A stretch of 64,000 bases of DNA from Quercus robur (Eukaryota > Streptophyta > Magnoliopsida > Fagales > Fagaceae), in contig NC_065535.1 in the NCBI RefSeq assembly GCF_932294415.1, forward strand, positions 23,400,782 through 23,464,781. The letters are read 5' to 3'. Numbering within the stretch: the stretch's first letter is position 1; the number at the start of each line of letters is the position of its first letter. The notes beneath the pieces were generated by a model. That model saw nothing but the letters and a program-made list of their open reading frames with translations. It did not search any database and had not been told where the DNA came from. A program made the translations under genes and the position numbers. Shown piece after piece: positions 34,301 to 45,887 of this stretch.

Positions 34301-36537
34301 GCGGGCGACACATTCAGCTTATGCACCATGATTGAAGGATCTATTCCTGGCATATCTTCATGACCCCATGCGAATACGTCTTGATTTTGCCTAAGGAATG
34401 TTATGAGCTCTTGACGGGTCGTGGGGTTAGCGAGTGTTCCAATTTTGGTCGTTCGGCCAGGATCGGAACTGTCAAGGGGTATTTCTTCTAGCTTCTCAAC
34501 CGGCTCCATTACCGTCCGGTGCTCTTCTATACTTAAAGTCTGAACCTGATCCTCCATTTCCACCATGGCTATGTAACATTCGCGCGCGGCCATCTGATTC
34601 CCGCGCAACTCCCCTACTCCGTAGTCAGTTGGGAACTTAATCATCAGGTGGTAGGTGGAGGTTACTGCCTTCCATGAGTTGAGCGTGGGTCGCCCGAGGA
34701 TAGCGTTGTAGGCTGATGAGCAATCAACAACCAAGAATGTCACGTCCCTGGCTATCTGTTGGGGGTAATCACCCACAATTACGGATAAGGTGACTGCGCC
34801 CAGTAGGAATACTCGGCTCCCGCCGAAGCCGACAAGCGGGGCATTTGTTGGGATCAGTCGCCCCCTGTCGATCCTCATCTGCTGGAACGCGGTGTAGTAT
34901 AAGATATCTGCTGAACTGCCGTTGTCGACGAGCACCCGGTGCATATTGTAATCTCCTACACGCAAGCTGACGACGAGTGCGTCGTCATGTGGATGGTGAA
35001 GGCGTCGTGCGTCTTCTTCTGAGAATCCGATCACGGGACCTTCTCTTCTTGCTATCTTCGGCACGGCTCCCGTCAGTTGAACATTCTGTATCATCCGGAG
35101 ATAGGTCTTACGGGCCTTCTTGGATGACCCGGCAGCGGTTATCCCTCCTACGATCATCCTTATATCCCCAATTGGGGGCCTTGGTCGCTCATTGTCCCGT
35201 CGGGGGTGCTGGTCTTGTGCGGGGGGATCCGCCCTCTCTTTGCTAACGAATCTCTGCAGCTTTCCTTGTCTAATAAGGGCTTCAATCTGCTGCTTGAGGT
35301 CATAGCAATCTGCTGTGTCGTGGCCGTGGTCGCGGTGGAATCGGCAGTACTTATCTCGTGAACGTTTGTTGGGGTCACTCTTCAGCTTTCCTGGGAACGT
35401 CAGCGATTCCTCGTCCTTGATCTGCATAAGGACTTGATCTATCGGGGCTGTTAGCGGAGTGAAGCTTGTGAACCTTCCCCCCAGGGGCTTAGGGCGTCTT
35501 TCGTCCCTTCGGTCCGCGGTTCTTGCCTTCTTTCGGCTTTGGTCCTGCCGACCGTCTTCCTGCCGTTCTCTTTTTCTAGGCCTCTCTTCCCGAGCTAAGA
35601 GTGCATCTTCAGCGTTCATATACTTTGTGGCACGATAAAGTACTTCTGACATGGTTTTTGGGTCGTTTTTGTATATGGAAAACAAAAACTTGCCCTTCTT
35701 CAAACCATTTGTAAATGCCGCGACAAGTATCTTGTCGTCAGCTTCGTCGATCGAGAGCGCCTCTTTATTGAAACGGGAGATGTAGGCTCTTAGAGTTTCG
35801 TCTTCTCGCTGCTTCATACTCATCAAGCAAGCCGTAGATTTCTTGTACCGATGGCCTCCAATAAAGTGTGCGGTAAACTGAGCGCTGAGTTCCTTGAAGG
35901 TGCTGATGGAGTTTGGGGCCAGTCGACTGAACCAAATTCTTGCCGCGCCCTTTAGCGTTGTAGGGAAGGCCCTACACATGATGGCGTCCGCTACTCCTTG
36001 AAGGTGCATTAGGGTTTTGAAGGTCTCCAGGTGGTCCAGTGGGTCCTTGACCCCGTCATAACTGTCTATCTGCGGCATGCGGAACTTGCTTGGCAACGGG
36101 TAGGAGTTGACGGTAGTGGTGAACGGTGAGTCCGTTCGGTTGACAAGGTCGTCAAGGTCGCTCGATACTCGTCCCTTGAGAGCATTCATCATAACCTCCA
36201 TTTGTTCCTTCATGGCTTGCATCTCCGCGAGAACGAGGGGCGGAGTGGTTTCCGCGAGGGAGGGGATGCTCGTGTTCTGTCATTCAGGTTTGCTCGGGGC
36301 GTTGCTGGCCTGGGGTCCTTCCTGGTTTCTCCTGTCAGCGCTGGTTCCTTCCTGCTCTGCTCCTTGGTTGTTGGGAGCTGCATTCTTCTGTCTCAGTTGC
36401 TCTTCTAGGTCGTGATTTTGCTTTGTGAGGCGCTCCACGGCGGCGGCGAGCGTCCTCACCTGTCTTTCAAGCGCGGTTGTAGGAGTTTCTTCTTCTTGAA
36501 TGTCGTTGTTGGTCGCCATTGAGCGAGTGAGTACCAT
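31303..36537 (-). pseudogene. gag-pol: Ty3/gypsy Tat-type gag-pol polyprotein with two in-frame stops
   Basis: One frame of 1744 codons from ATG 36537 (MVLTRS) to the stop at 31303-31305 is interrupted only by TGA at 36280-36282 (early gag) and TAG at 33106-33108 (after the first RNase H). Domains follow element 1: gag with LKGAARIWFSRLAPNS and CRFHRDHGHDTADC; protease VDNGSS; RT with CVDFTDLNRACPKDSYPLP, AFSGYNQI and YVDD; RNase H ending EFDI; second RNase H with YEALIAGLDLAK; integrase with CDKCQRF, DIMGPF, SDNGRQF and QANGQVEV; and the end HLRKYYQ. The TGA sits where CGA would fit and the TAG where CAG would fit, both one C-to-T change. Without readthrough no full polyprotein is made, so mobility would need a helper element. 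Confidence 0.95.
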
Positions 36538-36577
36538 GTAACTCTCTTGTCTTGAAAGCGAGAACGTGCTAAAGCGA

Positions 36578-36595
36578 TTCCCACAGACGGCGCCA
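36578..36595 (-). other. Primer-binding site of element 2
   Basis: The minus strand TGGCGCCGTCTGTGGGAA is identical to that of element 1 and lies 2 nt from the 5' LTR. Confidence 0.8.
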
Positions 36596-36597
36596 AC

Positions 36598-37267
36598 TGA
36601 TGATACTGAAAACAATACCACCAATGAGTCGCACGCTCCTCACTCGATCGCAAATGGCACCTGCACAACGAAAAGGAATAACCTAGCAGAGAGCACCGGT
36701 GTGGTACCGGCCGAATACCCTCCGAAGGTCAAGTTAGAACTATTCTCACTGCTCTAGAGTGCTAGAGAGGGTAAAATTACGCGTACCTTGGTTTGTGAGG
36801 GTGCTTGGGTTTTTATAGTAGAGAGGGCTGACCCTCTTTTCCTTGGAGTAGAAGTCTTTTCCTTATCGGAGTCTTCTTGGGCGTATTTTACGGGATCCTT
36901 TCCATATAGGAGTCCTTAGGTTCCATGAAACGTGGGGAGCAAGTTATTTATTTGTACATGTAAACGTGCGGAATAGGCATTTCATAGACTGACGCCGTCA
37001 GTCTATGTTATCCCGTCAGTCTACACTTATCCCGTGACCTTCAGGATGTTCGGCTTTATGTGTTCTTTTGCCTTAGGTCACCGTCAGCCTCGAAGGTATG
37101 CTGACGGCAAGACCGTCTAGTCACCCTTGTTAAGTCTGCATCTTCACCATTGCAAGGCATGCACCGTCGCCCTTGTTAAGTATGTGCCGTCAACCTTTTT
37201 AGGTCTTCACCGTCGCTCTTGTCAGTTATGTACCGTCACGCTGGCCAGCATAATTTTATCCTCATCA
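36598..37267 (-). repeat. 5' LTR of element 2 (670 bp)
   Basis: Same length and borders as the copy at 27027-27696. A TATA-like CTATAAAAAC on the minus strand near 36809-36818 is the likely promoter for genomic RNA. Confidence 0.94.
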
Positions 37268-37272
37268 GGAAT

Positions 37273-38026
37273 ATTGCATTATTCTGTGCAAGTTTGAATT
37301 AAATTTGTTCTTTTCCTTTTGTTTTGTGTGTGCTGTTTTAAGGTATAATAACTTAAACCAAAAAAGAAAAAAAAAGGTTAAGCTGAACCTCTTTTTATAT
37401 ATAAATATTAATTAAATAATATAAAAAATATTATAACTAGTATAATGTATTGATAAGTGTGATCGAATGTCACCTAGGGTACTTGACAATCAAGTATGGG
37501 TACTCAACAATCAAGTCAAAGTTGTACAAAGAAGGATGGTGCTAGTGGAAGCAAGAATGACAAGGCAAAGGCCAAGGCCTAGTGCTAGCGAGAAGAAAAC
37601 TAACCTTTTGGTTTGATATTTTGTTTAGTGATATCCGTCCTTTAAGGTAGCGATGGGCCAGTAATTTATATATATACTGTTGTAAAAGTGTAATTATTGA
37701 TTTATTGAATGTCATAATTCATGGTAGCTGAGGAGAACAATTTACTATTTGTAAAGTTTTTGATTTGGTATTTAATCTCTTAATGTAATATTGAAGTGTT
37801 CAAATAAATTAATATTATCTATATTAGTTGAGGGAAATGATAGTCTCCAATTTATACAACTTGTAGTGACTTAGTACAAGCCATGAATTTATATAACTCG
37901 TAGTGATGGGCCAATACACATTTTTTAAAGCTTAATGTATGAATCGAAGGGATCAAATAAGGTAATTTTGACTTGTGCATAGGTTAATTGAAAAAAGGCC
38001 ACAAAGTATTGTAATTAGTGTAATTG

Positions 38027-38067
<41 letters not shown>

Positions 38068-38588
38068 TTTTTAGAAAGAGTAATTGGGCATATGAACCAT
38101 TGTAACTATGGATTGTTACATTAGTACTTTCAGGTATAAACTTTCTCTTGAACTCATAGAATGCCATTAATTTCATATAAGTTGAACATTACATGTATAT
38201 TTCTAAGATTGAGTCTAAATCCTCAAATTTTCTCATAAATTTTTTCACAATTACTTAATTGGTTTGTGCTTAAAGAACTAAAATAAAACACAATAACAAC
38301 AATTGACTGAGTTGGTGGCTTTGGTGGATTGGGTAGAGTCGGTTGTGGAAAAATTTTCATTTGATCAAAACTAGTTTTGAGTATGCTATATAGTTGTTTG
38401 ATGAAATGCCTGAAAGAGATACGGCCAGCATTCTAATAGGTTTTGGTTGTTTGCCGTGATTTTAGATGGGTTTGCAATTTCTTGATGATAATTTTAGGGG
38501 TTGGGGTTTATGTGAGCTTGATTGTTTCGTATAAATTAATGGAAATTGCAAATGAAACAAACATTAAATTTGGAACTTGAAATTATAG
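37273..38588. other. Intergenic, with (TA)n and a short PPR-like relic
   Basis: The first about 23 nt continue the inverted repeat of 24562-27021. (TA)n covers about 38030-38059, followed by T12. The plus frame at about 38395-38440 reads LFDEMPERDTASILIGFG, typical of a pentatricopeptide repeat, then stops; it is too short to name a gene. Confidence 0.4.
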
Positions 38589-38985
38589 TAAAAAAAATTT
38601 AGCTACAAAATTGGTTGCAACTTTAATCTACAACCTTATTCAATATTTTTTTATTAGATGTGAATTTTGAAAAACCCTCCATTGAATTACAATTTCTTCT
38701 TATATCCTTCATACTAGCAAAATTTCTAGAAAATTAAAAATCAATACCTATGTCATTAATAAATTGTTTTAATTGCAAGTTTTTGTAATTTAAAATTATG
38801 CATTTTAAAAAAAAATGTTACAAATCATATAGTAAATAATATTCGATTAACACAAAATTTGACATATATATTAAGAGTATAAAAAAAATGTAACTCAACG
38901 GTTATATTTTCAAAATATGTAATAATGTTTATTTTATCAAGGTTGTAATCTTAAGCAACAACCAAATTTGTAGCTAAACTTTGTC
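38589..38985. mobile_element. MITE, 397 bp
   Basis: The inverted ends contain TTTAGCTACAAAATTGGTTG and its partner AAACCAAATTTG-type mirror near 38960-38980, with similarity over about 50 bp. Flanks AATTATAG (38581-38588) and AATTACAG (38986-38993) agree at 7 of 8. The superfamily is not settled. Confidence 0.6.
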
Positions 38986-39081
38986 AATTACAGTATATAT
39001 ATATCATATGAGGTGATTTTGTTCTCTCGTATGGCATCAGGTCATTCTGTTAATGAATTGCAAAAGAAAATTTGAAAAAGC

Positions 39082-39950
39082 AATGGTTAGATTCTTGTTC
39101 GTATTGGCAATCTAAAGAGCTTAGTGGTTAGATTCTTGTTCGTATTGACAATCTAAACAGGGGCGGAGCTACAGCAAGGCTTGGGGGGGCCATGGCCCCC
39201 CCAAAATTTTAAAAATTTATTTTATATTATGTATAAGTATTAAAAAATTTAAATATTTAGCTAAAAAATAGAAGTTGGCCCTCCCAAATGTTTGAATTAG
39301 TTCAATGATGCTCTTAAAAATCAATAGAAATTTTCAATTGATCTAGTAGTTATAAAAACAAGGTAGTTTTTGTTTTCTCTAATTCGTTTTTTTTACATGT
39401 TTAATATCAAACTAGACAGTTTTTGTATAGTATTGGAGTTTAAAAGATGATAAATTCCCCTAAAAAATTATCTTGCGAATATACAAATGTGAAAGTTATT
39501 AATTTTATATACAATATATTTATAAATTATGACCTACTCTAGTATCAAAATATTAATGTTTATATTTATGTATGTGCGTTTATGCCTGAGTGTGATGGTT
39601 TATCTTGACTCGAAACTAATATATTAGTAACAAAATTTGGCCCCCCCAAACAAAAAATCCTAGCTCCGCCCCTGAATCTAAAGAGCTTAACACAATCTTT
39701 CGCCTGGCGGAAAATAGGCTAACTGGAAATAATCCAGAGAGCCTCTCTGATTGCCAGGAACTTCAGTCACTTGATCTCTGTCTTATAACAATTTGTTTGA
39801 TCCAATATCAAAGCAGATATTTGCATTGACAAATCTTACAAAGGTGTTGCTACTTTCCAATAATCTCCTTGGCTTTGATATAGGTTAATACTCAGTAGCA
39901 ATAGGCTCGGGGCACTATTCCATCGGAGATTGAAAACTGAAAAAGTTTGA
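39082..39950 (+). pseudogene. LRR-type (receptor-like) gene relic, interrupted by a hAT element
   Basis: Short frames read ILVRIGNLKSL (near 39095-39125), then after the insertion FRLAENRLTGNNPESLSDCQ and ELQSLDL (about 39698-39785), and RGTIPSEIEN (about 39908-39936). These are plant extracellular leucine-rich repeats of the LRR receptor kinase type. Frame shifts and stops separate them, no kinase domain follows, and a 38-39-bp unit (GGTTAGATTCTTGTTCGTAT...) is tandemly duplicated at 39084 and 39126 before the insertion. Nothing suggests expression. Confidence 0.6.
39158..39674. mobile_element. Non-autonomous hAT element, 517 bp
   Basis: Ends CAGGGGCGGAGCTA and TAGCTCCGCCCCTG are perfect inverted repeats. 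The 8-bp target duplication AATCTAAA is at 39150-39157 and 39675-39682. G/C-rich subterminal runs (GGGGGGGCCATGGCCCCCCC) flank an AT-rich core without coding capacity. It lies within the LRR relic. Confidence 0.9.
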
Positions 39951-42297
39951 ATTCTTTCATCACATGTGACACAAAGTTTTCCTTTTTTGAATTTGGTGGT
40001 GCAAGTATTAGGTTTACGGTGTTCATTTGTTTCGTTTTGATTTCTAAGTTGTGAATAATCTTTTTTCTTTTTTTTTTTTTCTTTTTTGGTTGCGTAGAAT
40101 TTTCAACTAGGTGGTGTTAGGATGAAGAGAAAGGTACCTTAAGTTCTGGGGACTACGATACGAAAAGTGAAAGAAACCATGAACAGATTCGAGAGCCAAC
40201 AACTTTGGGATCAGAGATGATGGAAGTGATGATTTGATAAAAACGCTTACTTACGCACTTGAACTGGAACAAAGGTTTTGTCGGAGAAATTACCAATAAA
40301 ATAATATATTAATTACAATAAAAATATAAATATAAATATAAACAAACAATGTCAAACTGAGGTACAGAAATCTCACTCTTTTTAAGGAGATTCAAGCCCT
40401 CTGTAGTTGGCAAAGCCTAGAAATTGATGCAGCAGAAATTCACTTTTGACTTGTCCCATCTCGGATACAACAGTCTAACAATTCGTTATATAGCTCAAAC
40501 CAACTCTACATAAGTAGTTGAACTCAAAACTCCACCAAAATAAACATCTTTCTTTGGCCGAAATCTCTTAAGTATTTAAGAGTATTATTAAATTCATGCT
40601 CTCACACAATACTATTTACTTTAACTATTTACCTTCATTCACTCTTGATATCAAATTAGTCCGTAGTATAGCCATACATATAGTCTTTTAATCCTTCTCA
40701 TAACCTACATGTTATTTATTATTTTAGATAACTTTTCTAAATTTATTTAATTTAACTTACATACATATTAACTATTTCTTTAACAAATTCCATGATAACT
40801 CATCCCTTATTAATCTTCAGTTGGTTTAAGATTTAGCGTAATTTTAATTTAAAATGCACTAACAGGTTTGATAGGCAAACGTGAAAGGATTTCAGGAAGG
40901 AGATCGACAGGTATTGTGGCCATGTCCAAGGTTAAGAAGAATAGGAACTAATTGAGTTTTTTAAGAACAGAAGAGACAGAATGAGGAACGAGGTTGCTAG
41001 TTTTATTTGGGAACGATATTTATGATGTAGGATTGGATTTTTATCTTTTATTTTAGTAAAAAAGAGTCAACCATTTTTATTAAACTTATTTTTTTTGTTC
41101 AAATAAATCTAAAATTATGTAAAAGTACAATTATATTTATCCAATGTTGAATTTGGATATTAATAAATTAGTTTATTTCTAAGAATATATAATAAGTCAA
41201 GAACCACAACTTTTCTTTCTTTTTTTTCTTTTCTTTTTTTTTTTAGAAAGAACCACAATTGTTCTCATAAATCTTTTCACAACTATTTAGTAAGTTATTA
41301 ACGAAAGATGATACAGTGATTTTTTATTATATAATTCGGTAATTGGAAAATAAGAGATTTGAACCCTAAACATCTTAGTTGGAAATATTAAGAGGTGTTA
41401 GTTAAATTACAAGACTCTTATCAAATACTAACAAAGAAGTGTTATTAACACGACAATGTGAAAATCAATAACAATATATCATCCAAACCACATAATTAGA
41501 CTAGTAGTGTGTTGATTCAAAAGAGAGAGAGAGAGAGAGAGAGAGACTAGTAGCATGCCTATGCAATGTTATGTTCATTGTAGACACCCAGCCAATATAA
41601 CTTAAGTCTTTATTCCCAATAATAACAAACAAGGGACCCATTACTAATATTATGGCCAAACAATACATAAAAATTCAAAAATTTTCAAATTATTAATTAA
41701 ATAAAAAGGTCTAATTATGCATACAAGGTAAGAAGTTGGTAGAGTTGTTTATCTAAAATTCTTCTCAAAATCAAGAGCAAAGTTGATCCTATATCATTGT
41801 GCAATTTTTGCACTCCGATTGCTAACTATAAAAAGTGCGATGATCCCCTGTCAAAAACACAACCAAGTATCAAGAGAAATACCCATAAAAATCACTATCA
41901 TGATTTTTTAGATTAAATGGAGTTTTTCCATTAAAAACGAAGGATTCTTTTGAATATTATACTTTCTTTTTCTTCGCCACTATTTTTTTTTCCATTGGAT
42001 TTTTCTTTTTCTTTTTTTCATTTTTTCTTTTTTTTCCAAGGTTTAACGAGGCATAATCTCCTTACTTAGTATTGATGTCATATAGTCTTGTGGAAATGGC
42101 TACTCTCCTCGATCTGCTGTCAGTGCCTAATAACGAACCTCCAAGCTGAGGAAAGCAACTGGAAAATTTTAGCCTTTAACAGTAAATTAGTCTGAAAATG
42201 TTGAAGGTACCAGATGATGTGAGAGAGAGAGAGAGAGATCAAAAGAATATAGTTGCGTAATTAGAAGAAACGTCCATGACAACGCTGGAAGAAATTG
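39951..42297. other. Intergenic, no gene seen
   Basis: AT-rich with T-rich tracts (40060-40090, 41210-41245, 41945-42040) and (GA)n at 41523-41546 and 42220-42238. No supported coding frame or element borders. Confidence 0.35.
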
Positions 42298-42305
42298 GGT
42301 CCAGG

Positions 42306-43526
42306 TAGACATGGCAAAACGGGCGGGTCGGGTCGGGTTCGGGTCGGGTCAATCGGGTCACGGGTCAAACGGGTCACGGGTCAAAAACGGGTCATTTTAA
42401 GCGGGTTGAAATCGGGTTCAGGTCAATCGGGTTGCGGATCGGGTCGGGTTGGGTCGAGTTGACCCGTATTTTTCACATGAAATTTTTTATTTTTTATTTT
42501 TTTATTATTTTTTTTTTTTATAAAGAAAACAATATGTATTTGTCATTTGGATAGTTATGCAACATATTACTTGATGTAAAATGCATTATTTTGCATTCAC
42601 TACTTATATCAAGAATAAACTTAGTTAAACTTATTAATATTTATTCAATAATTTTAAAATTATACAAATCCTAACATTGCTATCTAAAACAAAACAACAG
42701 AAAGAGAAGTAAAACAAATATACAAGTTTTATTTTTATACAATATCAACATCCCAAAAAAAATATTACAAATGACTTATTGGATAACTCATTTGATAAAG
42801 AATAAAAACATATAAGAAAGTTACAATTTTAAAAATTAATTTTATAATCTATTATCAATTGTGGTTGACACTCTATTTCAATTTGAGATATACATTAAAG
42901 TTTGATTGCTTACTTATTTATACCTAGTCTTTTTTATGAAGATCATATCACTGTTAAGCAGCACACACTCTAGGAAATATCATAATTTATTTTGAAAAGC
43001 CGTTTATTTTGAACATAAATTGTTAAAAAATAGATCTAAGCATTCATAATTTATGCTAATTTGATACTTTGGCTTTACTATTTTCACACTCGTGAATGTG
43101 TCTCACACATATCTACAATTTTAAATTTGTTTTTAACTTTACTGTAACCAGATTATTTTGGCATGTACTTTGCTATTTGATATCTAAAAATCTTTACTCA
43201 TTACAGAATGCTCAACCATTTATTTTTCAATTAATTTGCATGCAGTTATGTAAATGTATCAATTGTTTCCTTAAAACTCACAATAAACAATTAAACCAAT
43301 GTTGTCTTAATTTCACTATTTTTTTTACCAAAAAAAAAAAAGTTTTAAAAAAAGGTTCGGGTTCGGGTCGGGTCGCGGGTCGGGTCGGGTTGACCCGCAC
43401 AAAACACGGGTCGGGTCACGGGTCAACCCGTTTTTGCTTCGGGTCAAAAAAATCGGGTTCGGGTCAGGTATTTTTCGGGTCGGGTCGGGTCGGGTCAGAA
43501 AATTCTGACCCGTTTTGCCATGTCTA
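42306..43526. mobile_element. Non-autonomous hAT element with CGGGT-type subterminal arrays, 1221 bp
   Basis: Inverted ends TAGACATGGCAAAACGGG and CCCGTTTTGCCATGTCTA, with 8-bp target duplication GGTCCAGG (42298-42305 and 43527-43534). Within about 170 bp of each end are dense repeats of CGGGT/GGGTC/GACCCG; the middle is very AT-rich. hAT transposases bind repeated subterminal motifs, so these arrays are plausible binding sites (inference). The open frame at 43096-43527 is not a credible transposase. Confidence 0.9.
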
Positions 43527-43866
43527 GGTCCAGGGTGACAAAATTGAACGCAGCTTCCCCTCAGCCATTTCAGTCTAACATAACATTCTTTTAACTAAAA
43601 TTTATATAATTTTCAAATTGTAACCTCTGAAAAGGAAAACCAATTCCATTTAAAATGACTTCCAAAAACATCAGTTCTAACCTCACACAAACAAGGCTCC
43701 CTGAACTGAGTAGCAAACAAAAACCAATTGGAGAAAAAATAAAAACACAAGATAATTTAACCCAGTGTATTTAAAAAAAAAAAAAAGCCTGTGTCGGTTC
43801 TTCTCTTCCTCCTTTGTTCCAAGAGAGAAATAAAGTGAGAATTTTCGCTACTTTCAGAAAAAACTC

Positions 43867-45848
43867 CTATGCTTCCTCGTTATCCTCTACCAGTATCCTC
43901 TTGCATGCTTCGTAGCACATGAAAGAAATCCCAGCGGCAGGAACCAGTTTCATGCAGCTAGGACCAAGCCCTCTATACAAACCTTGGATCCCTTCTTTCT
44001 CAAGTATGCTTGCAAGTGCATGGAGGACATTCTTGTATACCTGTCTTCCACTGAGAGCCCCTACCTGCATGTGCTTGCGAGCCACCTCAAGTGGGAAAGT
44101 TGCGCTACTCGAAATAGCCCCAGCAGCTGACCCAATTAAAAGGGTTTCAATGTTGCCAATCTTCTCTTGCTTGAAAATTTTACGATAGGCTTTCCTTAGT
44201 GTGTCATAGGCATAGTAATTGGTGGCAGCATATGGAATTACCCCGATAAGACTAGGTGTAAGGCCTCTGTACAGTTCTGCAGGCCCCTCTTCTCTCACTA
44301 TTTTTAAAAATGCATCAAATAGACCATTGTAAACACCCCTCTGCATAACAGACCACTAAATTAACAACTACATTCATACTGGAGATAGAAAAACAATTTC
44401 TAGTTTAGATCTGTGTACCTCTATGGTCAGTCGGGTCTTGAGTAACTCAAGAGGATATGTGCATATAGTTGAGCTAACTCCAGCACAGGCTCCAGCAACT
44501 AATGATGCAGGAATTGGCAGTTTGGGCTGTTCCCCAGGTTTGGGTGACAAGTTCTTGTTGACTGTATCATAAGCAAAAAGCTGGCAAACACACAGTACTA
44601 CAAACATTTAGATATAAAGGAAAAAAAATAACGTCTTTGGAAATTTATCATACCCTTCATATTCATATATAAGGGTAGGTTTAAGTCCTAATTTACTTCT
44701 CCCAATTGGATTACTGAAGTACCACAGAAGGATGAGCTATTTACAATTGGTTTTCACTCAACAAATCCAGAAAATACCAATTCAGAAATAAGAGAAAAAA
44801 AGGGGAGAACGCCCGCCCGCGGGGGGGGGGGGGGGGGGGGGGGGGGGGGTGGTGTGGGGGGGGGGAACGGGTACAACAGGCTGTTATTAATTGAAAAACT
44901 AATAGTAATGGTAAAATAACTAATAGAATAGTAATTGAAAAACTTATGCTTCTAGGAGGTGTGTCAGCGTTCAACTGCAACCACCCATGGTTTCTACCCT
45001 CAGAAGTGCACTATGCAATCATCTTCTTTAGATTGAAAATGATGTTTACCATACAAAAAGAAATTAACAGTTTTCACTGAACAACCCAAGCTTGTTCTTG
45101 AGGACCGTGTGATGTCCTGCCAAAAGCATCACACTATAAATTAGGAGAATTGATTTTCAGAATGACAAACACAATTAATTCCCCAGTGAGGAGAGTTTGG
45201 ATAATTAGAATGAAATGAAGAATTACTTCTCCAGATTGGTAATGTAGAAGGGTTTGGTCACAGCTATAGGGACAACATTATTAGGGCAGAGGTGCCTGGG
45301 TTTTGCAATCCTCCCAATATCATCAGTTAAAAAAAAAAAAAAAAGGTGTGAATTGAGTCCAAAACAAATTGGCACCCTAATTTTTTTTTTTAAAAGAAGT
45401 TAGTTTTCGAAACTACCACCATTGAGCTATGAGATAGCAGAACATATAGAGGGACAAATTAATCACTAATGATGAAGGAATTGGCATGGTTTGTTCATGG
45501 GGTTTGAGAAAGGCAGGCAGGATGGCAACCAGTTCTTCTGTTCTGTGTAATTAAAACTACAGCAGGATAAGCGCATCAAGAAGTCAAATTTGGATTACAG
45601 AAGCAAAACTAAAATAAGGTCCGCTAAGTCCAAATTCTGTTTATTTATGAAAAACTGTCAAAGATATGCATGCCACAGGAGCTGAAAGAGCATACAAGGC
45701 AACTTTCAAATCAACAATGACCTTCAAATGTCAAACATAAAGTAGATAATTTTTTATTTTGATTAGTAAGAAATACACACATCCAGTAAGTTTTGAACCC
45801 ATGACCTCACCTTCAACATGATTTTTATAAGTGCCGTTTGAGCCAAAG

Positions 45849-45887
<39 letters not shown>

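Larger units (their letters stand above)
27027..37267 (-). mobile_element. Complete Ty3/gypsy (Tat-lineage) LTR retrotransposon, element 2, 10241 bp
   Basis: Inserted on the minus strand: 5' LTR 36598-37267, PBS 36578-36595, gag-pol 36537-31303, antisense gene (plus strand) 28125-30334, PPT at 27697-27710, 3' LTR 27027-27696. The target duplication GGAAT is at 27022-27026 and 37268-37272. LTRs are both 670 bp; I saw two differences (CACCTACAC/CACCTGCAC and GTCACCCT/GTCAACCT), so it is young but slightly older than element 1. Layout, PBS, LTR tips and protein order match element 1, but the nucleotide sequences are clearly diverged, so they are different families of one lineage. Confidence 0.96.

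Noticed and set aside
37520-37590. Lysine/alanine-rich frame ending GSKNDKAKAKA
   Set aside because: Short, no start or upstream exon found, and it could be chance; not annotated as a gene fragment.
43096-43527. 143-codon frame in the hAT element
   Set aside because: The C-terminal half is a translation of the CGGGT repeat array and there is no hAT transposase motif.
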